The notes beneath the pieces are model-generated. The model was not told the origin of the DNA. It did no database searches and was given only the letters and a program-made list of their open reading frames with translations. The position numbers and the translations under genes are program-made. Source: Sphagnum compactum (Eukaryota; Bryophyta; Sphagnopsida; Sphagnales). From it: 64,000 nucleotides of DNA. The DNA lies in NCBI GenBank assembly GCA_965153455.1, contig OZ234496.1, forward strand, positions 310,001 through 374,000, read 5' to 3'. This document shows positions 46,679-58,125 of this stretch, piece after piece. Position 1 is the first letter of the stretch, and each line of letters opens with the position of its first letter.

Positions 46679-48220
46679 ATATGTGTTCACATCAAATTCT
46701 CAATGTATTCACATCACATTTTTAATGCATTTTCAAAATGTTCCCAATAAGTCACCACACTTCATCTCATAACTTTTGCCCAAAGTTGAATAACCTATAT
46801 AACTAGGCCAAAGCGAAGCATGTCTATTATTATGTTTTGAATTATAAACTTTTAGCAATCTACGTGAATGCAAAAACCTTTGAATTGTTTTCTAATTTAC
46901 TTGGAGGTACACTTATAGAATGTAATATATTGTGCACAAGAAGTGGCATTTTGAAAACAAAATGCATGCATGGTTTTTTTTTCATGATACCTATTGGGTA
47001 ACATTAAAAAAATTTAAATAATTGTTTTTTCAATTTTTAATCTTGGTAATGGGCTTGGAGCAAGGGAGTTCCCAAAGTGCCCCTTGGCTCCTTACTTACT
47101 CGTGTGAGCACTTACTTTGGGAACTCCCTACTTCAAGGGTGTTACCTTACACAAAACAATTGGTTCAAACTTGGGTGAACTAGCACCCACATTGGTTTCA
47201 TGGTAAAAACTAATGTGGTTGTATAGTTTTTCCTTTCAAAGAGAATCTTTTAATCTTAGTTTTGGCATTGTAAAACATAATTAGAGACTTTTTTGGTGGG
47301 GAATTTGAGCCGAATTATTCTAATTTTTAAACTTGTCAATTGTGATTATTTTTTGAAACTTAAGAAGGTTTGACCGGAGTCCAAAAACATGGTCTCATTC
47401 CATGTAAAACACTACCCAATGCTAGAGACTGTGTGGGTACAAAGTTTTACAAGAAATTAAAACAAGAGTCTATGTAACTACAAAGTATAACAAGTAATGA
47501 AAATAGATAATTAACTATAAAGTCCACATATTTGTTAATTTTTTTTTAAAAATCAACTTTCCTACCTAAAAGTTTTGACCTTCTTTTCAAGAATTTTTTT
47601 TCACAATTCCAATTTCAATTCAAAGTCTAACAAAACACTAGAATCAAAATCTTGTGCCAACTTGAGTCTGGGTCACAAGAACATGAACCCACAATTTGTA
47701 CCCTACAAACTGGATACCCTCACAATAGTATGTTTTATGTTTTCTAGGTTTGAGTTTATGAGTAGGGTGCTTAACAATGATCATATAAATCCAATATCCC
47801 AACAAATATTTGGTAGGAACTGGCTACCGGCAAGTGAGAAATTACATGAAAAGAATAACTTTCATGTGGGTTGAGCAATTCAAACCAACCTGCTTATTGT
47901 AAGATTGATATTTGCTTGAGGGCATGCTCTATGAACAACATCACCTCACTCAATGCTCTCTTAGTTCTCTTAGTTAGCTGCTTGAAAAAATTTGGGCCTA
48001 CGTTGATCAAATTGCTTATTGCTTTCACTATACTCTGACAAGTTTTTGAGCTAAATCTTGAATGCTTTGAAGCAGCAACTAGTGGCCGGTGTTATAAAAA
48101 GGCAACCCAGCTAACCACCATGGTTAGCTAGGGAACTGGAACCCAACAGAAAACTCCTTCCCAGGACCAGTTACCATCCATCCTTCATGGTGTTTGGGTG
48201 GGCAATCCCATTAGAAACGA
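46679..48220. other. AT-rich intergenic DNA with a foldback
   Basis: No gene recognised. A perfect 15-bp inverted repeat (GGGAGTTCCCAAAGT, 47064-47078, and complement 47114-47128) lies in this interval. Confidence 0.5.
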
Positions 48221-48523
48221 AGAGCATCTGCACCCCAAAACTGTAGACAACCCCTTTATGTTAAAATAGAATAGTGTTTAATGATCACTGTCCCCACCCA
48301 CAAACTTCATAAAAGTCCCTTTAAATAGTCAAAGACCATTTATATCTTTACATCTGGACGAGTAATAGTCACTGTCCAAATCGATAGTAGAAAAAAGATT
48401 TTAAAGGGGTTAAAATGACCACTGCAAAATCGACATCAATAGAGGAGCGCAGCAGGATTCACGCTATCCTGCTGCAAGATTTAATGAAAAGGGGTGTTTG
48501 CAGTTGTGGGGTGGAGATGTCCT
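48221..48523. mobile_element. MITE, about 303 bp
   Basis: AGAGCATCTGCACCCC at the left and the complement of AGGACATCTCCACCCC at the right form imperfect terminal inverted repeats (13 of 16). They extend inward over CCCCTTT. Such GGACATCTCCACCCC ends are common in plant MITEs. No clear target duplication. Confidence 0.6.
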
Positions 48524-50052
48524 AACAGATAAATTATAGACTAGATTTTCAACTACCCATTACAGAAGGATGGATGCATCAATGAAGAAGATGTTAAATC
48601 AGAACCAGCAACAGAATAAAATGGGAAATGTTCCATGGAGTTCCCATCTATTGAATCGCATAGTTCACACTAGCGGACCAATTTGGTCCGGCTTGACGTT
48701 TAGGGGTTAATATGTGTAGCGGGGCGCTAAAACCCCCTAACGAGCCCTGTCCAGGGCTGGTTTCGCTTGTCTTTCTGCACACCTTTTTCGGCCTTGCACA
48801 GTTCTGCAAGAAACCATGTTTATTCCCTTGTTTAATGGAGTTTTTTGTCAGTTTAGACCAATTCATTTTTTAAAAAGGAGTTTAGGGGTTAATATGTTTA
48901 TCCAATTGTTTTAAACAGTTTTCTGTCAGTTTTTAGGCCAATTCATTTTTTTTAAAAGGAATTTGTGACAGAATATTGATGAAACCCTGTCAATCATAAA
49001 TAAACCAAAGCACCCCAAAAAAAAGAGGGGGAACACAAGGAAGAAAATGGAAGGACCCACGTGCAAGAAGACAAAAGAATCACCTGAGAGGGCTAAGGAC
49101 AAGGGGAACATTCCGTAGACTGGGAGGTGCTTGAAATCGCGTGTCCAAGCTTTGACTTCTCGGAAATTCAACCGCGTCCTCCGCCGTCCCTTCCTTGCTC
49201 CGGGATGGTTGCTTAGTTGTCTTTGTTGGGTGCTTGTCTCTTAGTAGCCGGTGTTTTGGGAGATCTCGTTGTCTCGGGTGATCGAATTCACTTTGCAGTG
49301 GATCAGCAGAATAACTAGTGTTCCGGGACTTGTTGCAGGCTGGTCACCAATTTCTAGTTTCGGATTGCAGACAGTGTTAACTCAACGCTGCCTGCAACGA
49401 GTGCTTCTTTGGATCAAGCAGCGACGATCAATACTAAGATCCGAAAGCCATCTACAAACAAATGCGTACCTCATCAAGAGCATGGATTGTGTGTTGCAAG
49501 AAAATGTAACTTGAGAATAGTATAGTAACGCAATGTTGTATGTAAATGTCTGGAGGAACTTCCCCAAATGATCCGACTCTAATAATATCCAGACTCTGGA
49601 GTGTGCAATAGAGGGCGAAAACACATTAAGCTTGTTACCATCACCATATCTGATTCTCTTAGGTAATTGATGTACATCTCAATTTTATATTGTCCACAAT
49701 ACTTGTCATTACACCAACATTTCTGCTAATTGGGGGCCAATTAATGCAGCTCAACTACGCCCAGGATCAGATTTATGTGAACTTATATGCGATCTTGATC
49801 AAGTTTGTAGAAGGTCAATTTCATGTGAGCTATGGTTGTTGTTAGAGGATGCATCAATTGATTCAATTAACCGTTAATCCATATGGGTTCGGAAGTTGTG
49901 AGCTCGTTATTATCACACCATTTAAGTAAATATTTGCGAATATGCTCATAAGCAATACAGGTACTAAGTTTATCTTTACATACAGATATTTGAATACAAT
50001 TGCATTTCTGGAGTAGACCAGCTCTCTCACTAATTACAGTGAATATTTACAG
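48524..50052. other. Intergenic or upstream exons of the unknown gene
   Basis: Slightly more GC-rich than its surroundings. An open stretch ending in TAA at 49875-49877 (reading ANWGPINAAQLRPGSDLCEL) could be an exon or its remains. Another ORF is at 49251-49514. No splice chain to 50053 could be built with confidence. Confidence 0.3.
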
Positions 50053-50729
50053 GAAAGAGATTCTGCACAAAAGATGGACTTCGTCAGCTGTACAATGCTC
50101 TTGAAGGATTGAAACCTTATGGGTTGGATGAGACCTCAGTTCAGATGCTGACCAATTGGGCCTTCAAGAATCTTCAAAGTCATGACATGAGAGTCATGAC
50201 TGAGAAGATCCTGACTCAAGTTTCCATTTTCCAAAGGAATACTGCTCACCCTAGGATGGCTTGGTCAGCAAGGCATGTGGAGGAGGGTCTTTGTGACCCC
50301 TTTTACATGTTTCCGAGGTTGTACAAGACTAAGTGCATCTTGGTTGATGAGCCTCTGCCCAACTACAAATTTCTGGGCTCCACAAAAGATGACATTTGGG
50401 CTGCAGGTCAGCCAAACCAAGTGGTGATAGGTGAAGTGAGCCTGTTTTATGAAGGCACTACTTTCCGATGGAAAGTAGGCAGTTGCGTCATGAAAGACAA
50501 GGCCTTTTCCCAGGATTCAGTCAAGTATCTGGGCTATGTGAAGAAGTGCCTAGTGTTCCTCAAGAAGCATAACGCTATTATCATAGATTTGGAAATGTGT
50601 GGCAGTGACAAGATTCTACATGCATTTTCAATCGAGTGGATGTTGGATGCTTTCATGGAGGGAAAGGTTTTCTGCTACACTGAGAGGTCAGAGTTTCTTG
50701 TGGCAGGTGACAACACTGCGCTTGCTTGA
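50053..50729 (+). CDS. Unrecognised 225-codon terminal exon
   Basis: From a good splice acceptor (TATTTACAG, ending 50052) an uninterrupted frame runs to TGA at 50727. An in-frame ATG at 50193 could serve if there is no upstream exon. The protein is soluble-looking with no membrane segment. It is rich in aromatic residues (PFYMFPRLYKTKCILVDEPL, LFYEGTTFRWKVGSC). The middle has alternating beta-like and helical stretches and the C-terminus a helix (IEWMLDAFMEGKVF). GC and codon use are higher than in the flanking DNA, and no stops are present, so it was under selection until recently. I do not recognise the family. It may be the last exon of a gene or an intact fragment of one. Confidence 0.5.
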
Positions 50730-52403
50730 TGAGGCTGAAACCATGGTGCGTTTGTAGGCCAGGCTTTTGTTTAAAGTGCGCTTGCGCTTCAGCTCGCAGC
50801 TACATAAATCAAAGACTTTGAACTGAGAAACATGTTGATACCACACACTAACTAGGTCTAGGGTAAGTATAGGGAATTGGCCAGGTAAGGAGTATGTGGT
50901 ACATGTTTCTTATATGTCTTTGTTTAATGGTTTAAAACCTCTCTAGATGACTTAAATAAAGCACACCTCCCAGCAGGTTTGTGCACTAGCTAAAAAGACC
51001 TGTATGGACCAAAACAGAACAGAACAGAATAGTCTTGGTAGATGACGAAGCTCGAAGTGGACTACCAGCACTGGTGATGGGCTTGACTGGGCCTGAAGAC
51101 TTTAGGGTTTAGGGTACTCCACACTAACACTTTGAAGGTAATCGTTGTGTCCGTTCGAGAAAAATCGAAACTACCACAACAATAATGAGTGTGGTCACAG
51201 CGTTATGAGTGCCACTCACAACACGCCAGACCATCACCTCCATTATGAATAGCATTGCCTAGCTACCATAAACCCCATTGACTTCATCAGTTCCAAGTGT
51301 ACAATAAACTGCCCAGAATTTTGGCTCAGAAATTAACAAATTAGAGTTATCCTTAAAGTCATCTCACTCCCATTCTTAATCTCACACCCTATTTTAGTTT
51401 CATCCTTTATATTTAGTTATCCTTAAAGTCCCCAAGCTAAGGGATGAAATTAAAAAATTGGGGATGGGAAGGAAAGTTAGGGGATGGAATTTTATGACTT
51501 CTTTTCCAGTTAGAAGAAAAGAAAGGTGTCAGAAAACAAGCTTGAAAACAAGCTTTAAAAGAGGGTTTAGAGATTGACGAAATTATTCTCATGGTGCGGA
51601 CAACGATGCAAGAAAAAAAATAGGGGGTGAAACTAGTTTTGCACTTAAATCAGTGCAAAACTAGTTTCATGTCTTGTTATTTTACTTTGTAAAATTTTGA
51701 CACCCAGTTATGCCCCTCAGCCCCTATTTTACTGAAACTGACTGACTTGACCCCCTATTTGGAGACTTTACAGATACCTTTAATATCTCCAACCTGAGTT
51801 TTTAAATGTTTCCAGAAGCAACAAGAATCTCCATCTTGAGTTCTGTCATGAAGTTGGCAATTTAAGCTCTCCAGGGTAAAACCTTGATTAGACATACACA
51901 AGGATAGTGGATTAGATCAGGTGCCCGGTGAATGCATAAATGCCTCTGCTGTATCCATCACTCAAGTATCTGGTGTATAAAACATGAAAAATGGAATATA
52001 GTCAATTTACCTCTCAGCTCTATTTGCAAAAACTGAGAATCTTCGACTAAGCCACTTGTATGACAGTTGTTCCCATCCACAGCGAGCACCACCACTAGCA
52101 CCTATAACCATACATTCCCTATATTTGTGACTATCACATCCCTTTTGAAAGGAAAAAGAGAATATCCATTGCTTCTTGCAGCCTTTTCCATCAAGGTGGC
52201 CCCTGAGCATCCAATTCTGGGGAGCCTCCAAACACCATACAGCAATGTCTAACCTTACCCCAAACATCACAGATATTCAGACTCCAGAATCCCAAATGGT
52301 ACCTTTTACACACTGAATCTGTAGAACGTACTCCATGCTTCTGGACTCCAGACTGGAAGTTCCAGATTCTGCAACAGCCACCAAAACACATGCACAAACT
52401 TAC
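50730..52403. other. Intergenic DNA with a perfect hairpin
   Basis: No gene recognised. A 17-bp perfect inverted repeat lies at 51629-51668. GTTATCCTTAAAGTC occurs twice (about 51345 and 51417). Confidence 0.45.
51629..51668. repeat. Perfect 17-bp hairpin
   Basis: GAAACTAGTTTTGCACT, a 6-base loop TAAATC, then the exact complement. No T-run follows that would suggest a terminator; it is perhaps the tip of a foldback element. Confidence 0.85.
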
Positions 52404-52540
52404 CTGAAGTTGGTGTTCCTGTGACCAACAATCTGTGTGTGGTTTCCTACTGTCCGAGTTCTCCATTGACTTTGCACAATCATGCATTCTTCTGTATGAT
52501 GGCCCTCATCAATGATGATGTAGTGCCATGGAATTTACCA
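52404..52540 (-). pseudogene. SNF2/ISWI-type helicase exon relic
   Basis: The minus strand reads PWHYIIIDEGHHTEE, matching helicase motif II (WRYIIIDEAHRIKNE in ISWI). The DNA then keeps the spacing to motif III (LVTGTP, in another frame), ending CTTCAG|GTAAGT, a preserved splice donor at 52403/52404. ISWI proteins are ATP-driven nucleosome remodelers. Small indels shift the frame, DEAH has become DEGH and only one exon is clear. Weak similarity may continue past the intron near 52350. A retained intron junction indicates a DNA-level copy, not a processed pseudogene. Confidence 0.55.
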
Positions 52541-52976
52541 GTGTTGTGCACGTATATTGTTTTTGATATATCTTAGGGTAAGGGCATATACAAATTTTCA
52601 ATTTATTTACCCAATGGGTAAGGGTGTACTATGATTTATTTATTCCCATTAAGGTAGGGTCTGGGTAAACAAATTTTATAATTTTGGGTAGATGGCTAGG
52701 GTCCGGGTACCTCTTATCATATATCCTTGGTTAGGGTAAAAAGAAAGGTGAAGAAAGGGTAAATAGTTTCATCTTATTTAATATAAATGGGAATTTGACA
52801 CTTTGGAATTTATTTAGACAACTTTCATAAGCCTAAATCTAGTGGGACAATGCACACATGATATAAAATTACAATAACAAAATTTCACAATTTAGTCTTA
52901 AACATAGATAAAATGAGACGCCATAGAGATCAAATTGGACAACATGTCACTTGCCCTACTAAACATAAATGCAAAT
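52541..52976. other. Intergenic DNA
   Basis: Nothing recognised; GGGTAAG-type motifs recur at 52570-52750. Confidence 0.4.
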
Positions 52977-54450
52977 CTAAAAACCAAAAGCTACCATATC
53001 AACGAGCTTAACATAGTGATCCACTTGGTCTTCAAACTCCTCTTCACTTTGATCTAAAAACTTTGATTCAACATCCCCAAAATCATCAGAGGACTTAGCC
53101 CCTACAAATGCCTCACAACCAAAGTGTGGATTATTTGGCCAATTCTTGGAAATTAATACATGTTGATTTAAATTTCGAGTTCCAATCAACATCTTCAAAG
53201 TCCTATTAGAATCCCAACAATAGAAAAAAAATTGTTTTGCTTCAATTTGGCTTCCCACAATACTTAAAATTTGACAAGCCAAGTATCCAACAATAGGAAA
53301 TTACACCTCATGTGATTTCCACCACTTTAATGGATCTTCACAAGACTTTGCAATCAATTGCAATTTTTGAAAACATGCAAGTTCCCATCAACTGCACCTG
53401 TAATCAAAAATAAATTATTAGCATTACACATTTGACTTAAACATGTTTTATTAAATTTTATGATTGCAAAAACCAAAAACTTACTTGTTCCATGACAATT
53501 TGATTTTGAATTAATCTTGCACCAAACACTGCTAATGATTGTTCATGAGGGCTAGAATTTGATGGTTGTTTTGCGAAGATGAATTTTTTGATAAGTTGAA
53601 CACAAAAGGGCAATTAGATTTTTAGAATCATACCTTATTGCTACAATTGTGGTTTTTTATATTCCCACTTAATTACTCAAAAGATAAAGATCCTTAAATC
53701 TGGGATCAAACATTAGAACAAAATCATGTGATTTTTTTTTAAATCAAATTGATGCAATCAATCCATGAATGGAGCAAGCACATGAATGACTTCCAATCCC
53801 AACCTACTTGCTAACAAACAATTTTGCATCAAATTGAGATGGGGGAATAGAACTTATCTCGATTTCTAGTTCAAATCTCTCATTGGTCAATTTCACACAA
53901 AGGTAATTAGTTACATTTGGAAATGCATCATTTGGATACTAGTAACCACAACATTGATTCAACACACAACTTGATACAATCGAGGTCAAAGTTGAAGCAA
54001 TAATTTTTATAATGGCCCAAATCTATGGTGTTGGAATTTTGCCTTGTAAAGCCAATGTTTGTTGACTGTAACAAACATGAATAACAACCTTAAATTTAAA
54101 GGCTTGCTAGAACATTGCCACTTTGGAAGCAAACCTTGTCCTCACTAATCTACTTAGTTTCCATGGTCACAAACTTGTAACCAAACAAGCCTTCCACTCT
54201 ACCTTTCATTTTCTTGATTTTTCTGGCCATGTTATACAAGCTTGAATTGAAAATTGTGCATATTTTATGTTCACAAGTTGTAAACTTGAACTTACCTTCT
54301 CATTAGAAGTGGCATATTGACAAACTTTAAAAAGGGCATGGCCAAATTAAACACCTTCAAATGGTGCCAATATCCCCAATCTTTCACAAATAACAGTTTG
54401 TTTATGATTGTGTATTGATGTTTGTATAAGTTGATTCAACAAGTGACTAC
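52977..54450 (-). pseudogene. hAT transposase relic C
   Basis: Minus-strand translation gives MACQILSIVGSQIEAKQFFF, NQHVLISKNWPNNPHFGC and an acidic tail (53282-52977), the hATC dimerisation domain and C-terminus. Upstream, HDFVLMFDPRFKDLYLL lies near 53690-53745, the region typical of plant hAT transposases before the dimerisation domain. Stops and frameshifts occur throughout. It is the closest relative in this window of relic B (same GSQIE and NWPN motifs). Confidence 0.75.
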
Positions 54451-54469
54451 ACAACCAAGAAAAGAAGGT

Positions 54470-55181
54470 GGTTAGTGCAAGTTGAATAGAAGCGGTGTGG
54501 CGAGTTTAGTAGGGACAACCTCAAACACAAGTTTTACATAGCCCACAACCTTTGAGAAGAGACACCACTCCCCTCCCTATAGTATACTCTGTGCCTCTTT
54601 GCAGGGACTACATTTAAATGTCACTTTTCCCTATGATTCCCAAGTGGGAGTCCCAAAATTGGGACTTTTATTGTCCCAACATTTTGAACGCTTATATCTT
54701 TTTCAAATCAAGTCTATTTTGAGAGTGCAAGGACAATATCTTATATCCCTTAAAAATATCTCTCCAACGTTGTATAATACGTTCAAATTGGACCTCATTT
54801 GACCCTTTTTTTCAAGGGATTTGTGATCGGGAGTCAAATTCCCAACTTGTCTCTTGCCCCTTCTTTTGATCATAACTTATGAAATCCAAGTCTCAATGAA
54901 CAATGAGAGGGCACTTTAAACATCTACGTTTCAAGACCTTTCTAATGGTTTCCTAAGGACCCAATTTGGTGCTTGTTTGATTTTCCAACCAAGGCTCTAA
55001 ACATTTGCAACTCCCGCACGAGTGCAGCTTCCAAAGTGGGAATGCACTTGGGGGTCATTGGGCTTCATCCCTTGCACTCTCCCCCATTTGTGAAAGTGTG
55101 TTTCACACCTAAACACATTTTTGGCCTTATGGGCCCTTACATTTCACACTTAGTTGCGAACCCAATGTTAAGGTTGCGACA
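54470..55181 (-). repeat. Degenerate LTR related to the solo LTR at 60.3-61.2 kb
   Basis: Shared features in the same order: TATAGTATACT (near 54580 and 60641), CCCAAGTGGGAGTC, GGGACTT, GGGAGTSAAA, a CCAAAGTGGGA block, and an end in GGTTGYGACA (55181 and 61248). Read on the minus strand it starts TGTCGCAACC. The left edge and target duplication are not determined. Confidence 0.55.
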
Positions 55182-55187
55182 AATTTC

Positions 55188-55590
55188 TCATAGTACATTT
55201 CGATATCTTTGTGAAAATTTTGATATTTATTTACGAAAATATCATACAAATATGAAAGATTCAATCTCAATAAAATATAAGGTTGCAATGTCTTTGATAC
55301 AATTAGAAAGTGAAAATAGTTTACAACTAGTGAATGACCTTTTGGGAGTAACTAAAAGTATTATTTTAGTGGTTCTGAAAGAATTTTGTTGCACGGTAAG
55401 GTTGTATCTTCAGAATTTGTTTGTGCAATTTCCACGCAAGTCTCAATTTAAGGTTTTTTCAAAAAAAATTGAAACTTTACATGGAATATCATAGATTATT
55501 GGTGGAATAAATGAATTGTACATCTCCATTCTAGCACCTTTCATGGGAGGAAAAGATTCCCATTGTTGGAAATCATTTCACTCCACATTA
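55188..55590 (+). pseudogene. PIF/Harbinger transposase fragment
   Basis: The frame reads IKYKVAMSLIQLESENSL, NDLLGVTKSIILVVLKEFCC, FVQFPRKSQFKVF and LHGIS, then a stop, then IIGGINELYISILAPFMGGK and KSFHSTLL. The order matches Harbinger nucleases: regulatory helix-turn-helix, then the 'GaIDGtHI' strand with the first catalytic Asp, then 'RKgfhS'. Here that Asp is lost (INELYI for IDGTHI), and a TAG interrupts at about 55492-55494. The remaining catalytic residues are missing. Not functional. Confidence 0.65.
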
Positions 55591-55611
55591 TTATGACCTA
55601 GGCAAAGCCAT

Positions 55612-56561
55612 ATGGTCAACATGACACTTGTTGATTGCCCTAATGGCAACCCTGTTATTGGTTGCCCAAATGCCCAAAGCATTTCAAGATGGAATGTTTT
55701 TAAGCCTGAATACTATAATTACACATTTGGCTTTGCTAATTGTTTCTTTAAAGACAATGGATGCATAGTCTTCATTCAAGGAGTAGATGCAACTTCTGTG
55801 TGGCAAGTGAGAACTTATGTTGAAGGAAGTTATGGTTTTGAATTGAAACAATATATATCATTACATCGATTCCATTCCATTGCACACCTAAACCGAAAAA
55901 GTGAAAAATTTCTAGCCTCCAAGTGATCATAACATACGTCATTTTGTTCAAATGATGTTCAAATCTAATATGTTACTTGACTTTTGCAGAGCTTGGTGTT
56001 CAATGTTTTTGTTTATGCTAAGCAAACATCAAAATTCAAGTTCTTTGATATAGGCAAGCAAATTGATTTGTAGACCCATACGAAACTGATGTGTTCTACA
56101 ATAACCTTAAGGATGATAAGCTTCCAAAGCAATCTTCATCTCAAGCATGGCGAGGAGCATGAAATCATACTCTCGCTTTCATGGAAGTCATCTTAAAGAC
56201 ATTCGACACCTTACTCACATGTTATTGACCTTACTATGGACATGGGTACATGACTCTTGACCTTATTCCATAACCTTAGTTCATAACCACCATGCAACAT
56301 ATCATTGTATCTTTTGAAATTTGATTTCTTAATTTCTTGTTTTCTTCTTAGGTTTTAGTCTCCTTGCTGCTATGGAGTTTAGGCGACATGTTTTTTGGTT
56401 TGGAAGGTGATGTGGAACTTTGGCAACAACATCTATCCACACTACAAAAGTTCAAGCAACCCATGCCTACAAAAGTGCATGATCTTGTTGATGGAGATGA
56501 TGACATTGATGATCCACCTCATGCAAAAAGTTGCAAGTTCCAACTTCCATCAATGTCATAG
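55612..56561 (+). pseudogene. Possible beta-class amino-methyltransferase-like ORF, decayed
   Basis: The first block (55612-55926) has VDCPNGNP (55630-55653), comparable to the DPPY motif IV of DNA N4/N6 methyltransferases. YYNYTFGFANCFFKDNGC and IVFI follow, like the helix and 'LkpgG.lv' strand. After a candidate intron (acceptor TTTTGCAG near 55990; donor degraded) come LVFNVFVYAKQ, then in another frame DVFYNNLKDDKLPKQ and HTLAFMEVILKTF. HVIDLTMDMGT (56218-56250) is next, comparable to motif I 'VlDpFaGSGT'. The last block (56364-56561) ends in an acidic DGDDDIDDPP tail. The order IV before I is that of the beta class (N6_N4_Mtase). Frames are broken, so this copy is dead. The assignment is by eye and could be wrong. 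Confidence 0.35.
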
Positions 56562-56569
56562 TACGTAAG

Positions 56570-57155
56570 TGTTAGCAATAAATTTTTGCATCACTCTAGA
56601 TTCTTGTCTTACTCCATTAGTATAGATACCATGTAAATATACTAACTAAAACATCATTCAATTTTGGAGATTAATTCAATTAAAAATCCACCTGCAATCT
56701 TGATCACAACCAAATGGAAGAAAGAACATCTATTCCATTCCATAAAACCATGTAGCTTTAGAATGCCTTACCCCTTTTTTTCCTCTTGAATCTCTCCTAA
56801 GCTTCCTATTCCTTTCTCAGGAAAACATGTGAATATCCATACAATCTTCTCTCCCTTTCCCCCAAATAAATCCCTATTAAGTTTGCCTCTAATCTCTTAA
56901 TTATGCACCGATATGCCCTCTGGTAGTTTCAAAAAATAGTTATAACTATTTACGAGTCATGTCATCCTAGTCTTAACTACTTACTAATGTCATCTTGATT
57001 TTTGTCATCTTGCCATGTCTCAACCAACTTGCCATTCTACTATGGCTAATGACTCATCCTAGTTTGATAGTTCTTACGGTCTTGTTGGGACCTCCATCTA
57101 GTCTTGTATTCTCCATACTACTTTGTTGGTATGCTTAAATATTTCCTTCCTTACA
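56570..57155 (-). repeat. LTR-like repeat, copy 2 (586 bp): probable 3' LTR
   Basis: About 88-90% identical by eye to 22808-23389, with the same TG...CA ends. Read on the minus strand it is preceded by a purine tract, AAGAAGGTGAAGG (57156-57168), as expected for a 3' LTR. The degenerate Ty3/gypsy coding region lies further upstream on that strand. Confidence 0.65.
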
Positions 57156-57168
57156 CCTTCACCTTCTT
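57156..57168 (-). promoter_or_regulatory. Candidate polypurine tract
   Basis: AAGAAGGTGAAGG directly adjoins the LTR-like repeat on the minus strand, so the retroelement would be transcribed leftwards. Confidence 0.5.
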
Positions 57169-58125
57169 AAGTGTTATATTGTCCACACACAATTGTACTA
57201 CCTCTAGTTCTTGCAATAATTTCCAAGTACAACACTACCCACTTCTAACTTCTATGACAACTTGATCTAGCATACCAAATTAGTTGTACTAGAGTTAGAT
57301 AGTCATCAATTTCACTATTAGAAGACTTGGCCCCTTATTTGGTGTAGGTAATTCGTTGTCTTTGAAGGTACCTATCGACTTGTTGACTCTTCATTAGATG
57401 TGGCATGCACTACTGGTAATGGGAAACCTTACCAATACATGGTTGTCTTGACAACTTCTCCACTAAATGTCGTGTCCTAAATATAACTGCTTGTAGAGAT
57501 TACTCATCACTACCCAAGTGTGCTTCTTGAGTTGCATACTTGGTCTACTCGCTAGTAGTTCTCTAGATAATGGCTTCCATTGCTTGATCAACAATGTTAG
57601 TAAGGCATGTTAGTTTTTGGCAATTTTCCATCATTTGTTTCCACTGCTCTAGATCAATATTTGCCCAACTAATGACATGGTCTGGAATGGGTACCATGAG
57701 AATCATTGCAAAGGTAGGTCTGCTAGAAGTAGAGATCTAATGGTGATGGAAATAATTTCGGTATGCAATCTCTAGCTTATAGTAATGGTGTAAAGCATAA
57801 AACCCTAGACAACCTACTTCAAATTCTAGAATGCCATATCCCTCTAACTGATGGTACTAGATGTAGTAGCAAACTATGTTATAAGCTAGGTATTCTCTCC
57901 ACTCCAAATCATCAATTGCCCACATAGCCAAGAATTGGGTTTCAATAATATGGGCCCCTAACATAGGTGGTGCTACCCCTACCCGCAAACAAATTTGGAA
58001 ATAATGCACAATAGTACATATCGAGAGCAAGAACAAGTGACATGATATACTCCATTTATAGCATCAAATGCAACATGTCATATCTAGTATAAGGTTTAAT
58101 CCTAGCTCTTTTTGCTAAAATAATA
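57169..58125 (-). pseudogene. End of the Ty3/gypsy extra coding region
   Basis: Minus-strand blocks such as VGCLGFYALHHYYKLEIAYR, VPIPDHVISWANIDLEQWKQ and MMENCQKLTCLTNIVDQAME (about 57570-57830) read on for long stretches with only occasional stops. They lie between the LTR and the LINE insertion and are interpreted as the 3' end of the extra ORF that follows integrase. No domain recognised. Confidence 0.4.

Noticed and set aside
22808-57155. A single 34-kb LTR element bounded by the two LTR-like repeats
   Set aside because: No shared target duplication, the two copies differ by about 10%, and complete unrelated elements lie between them.
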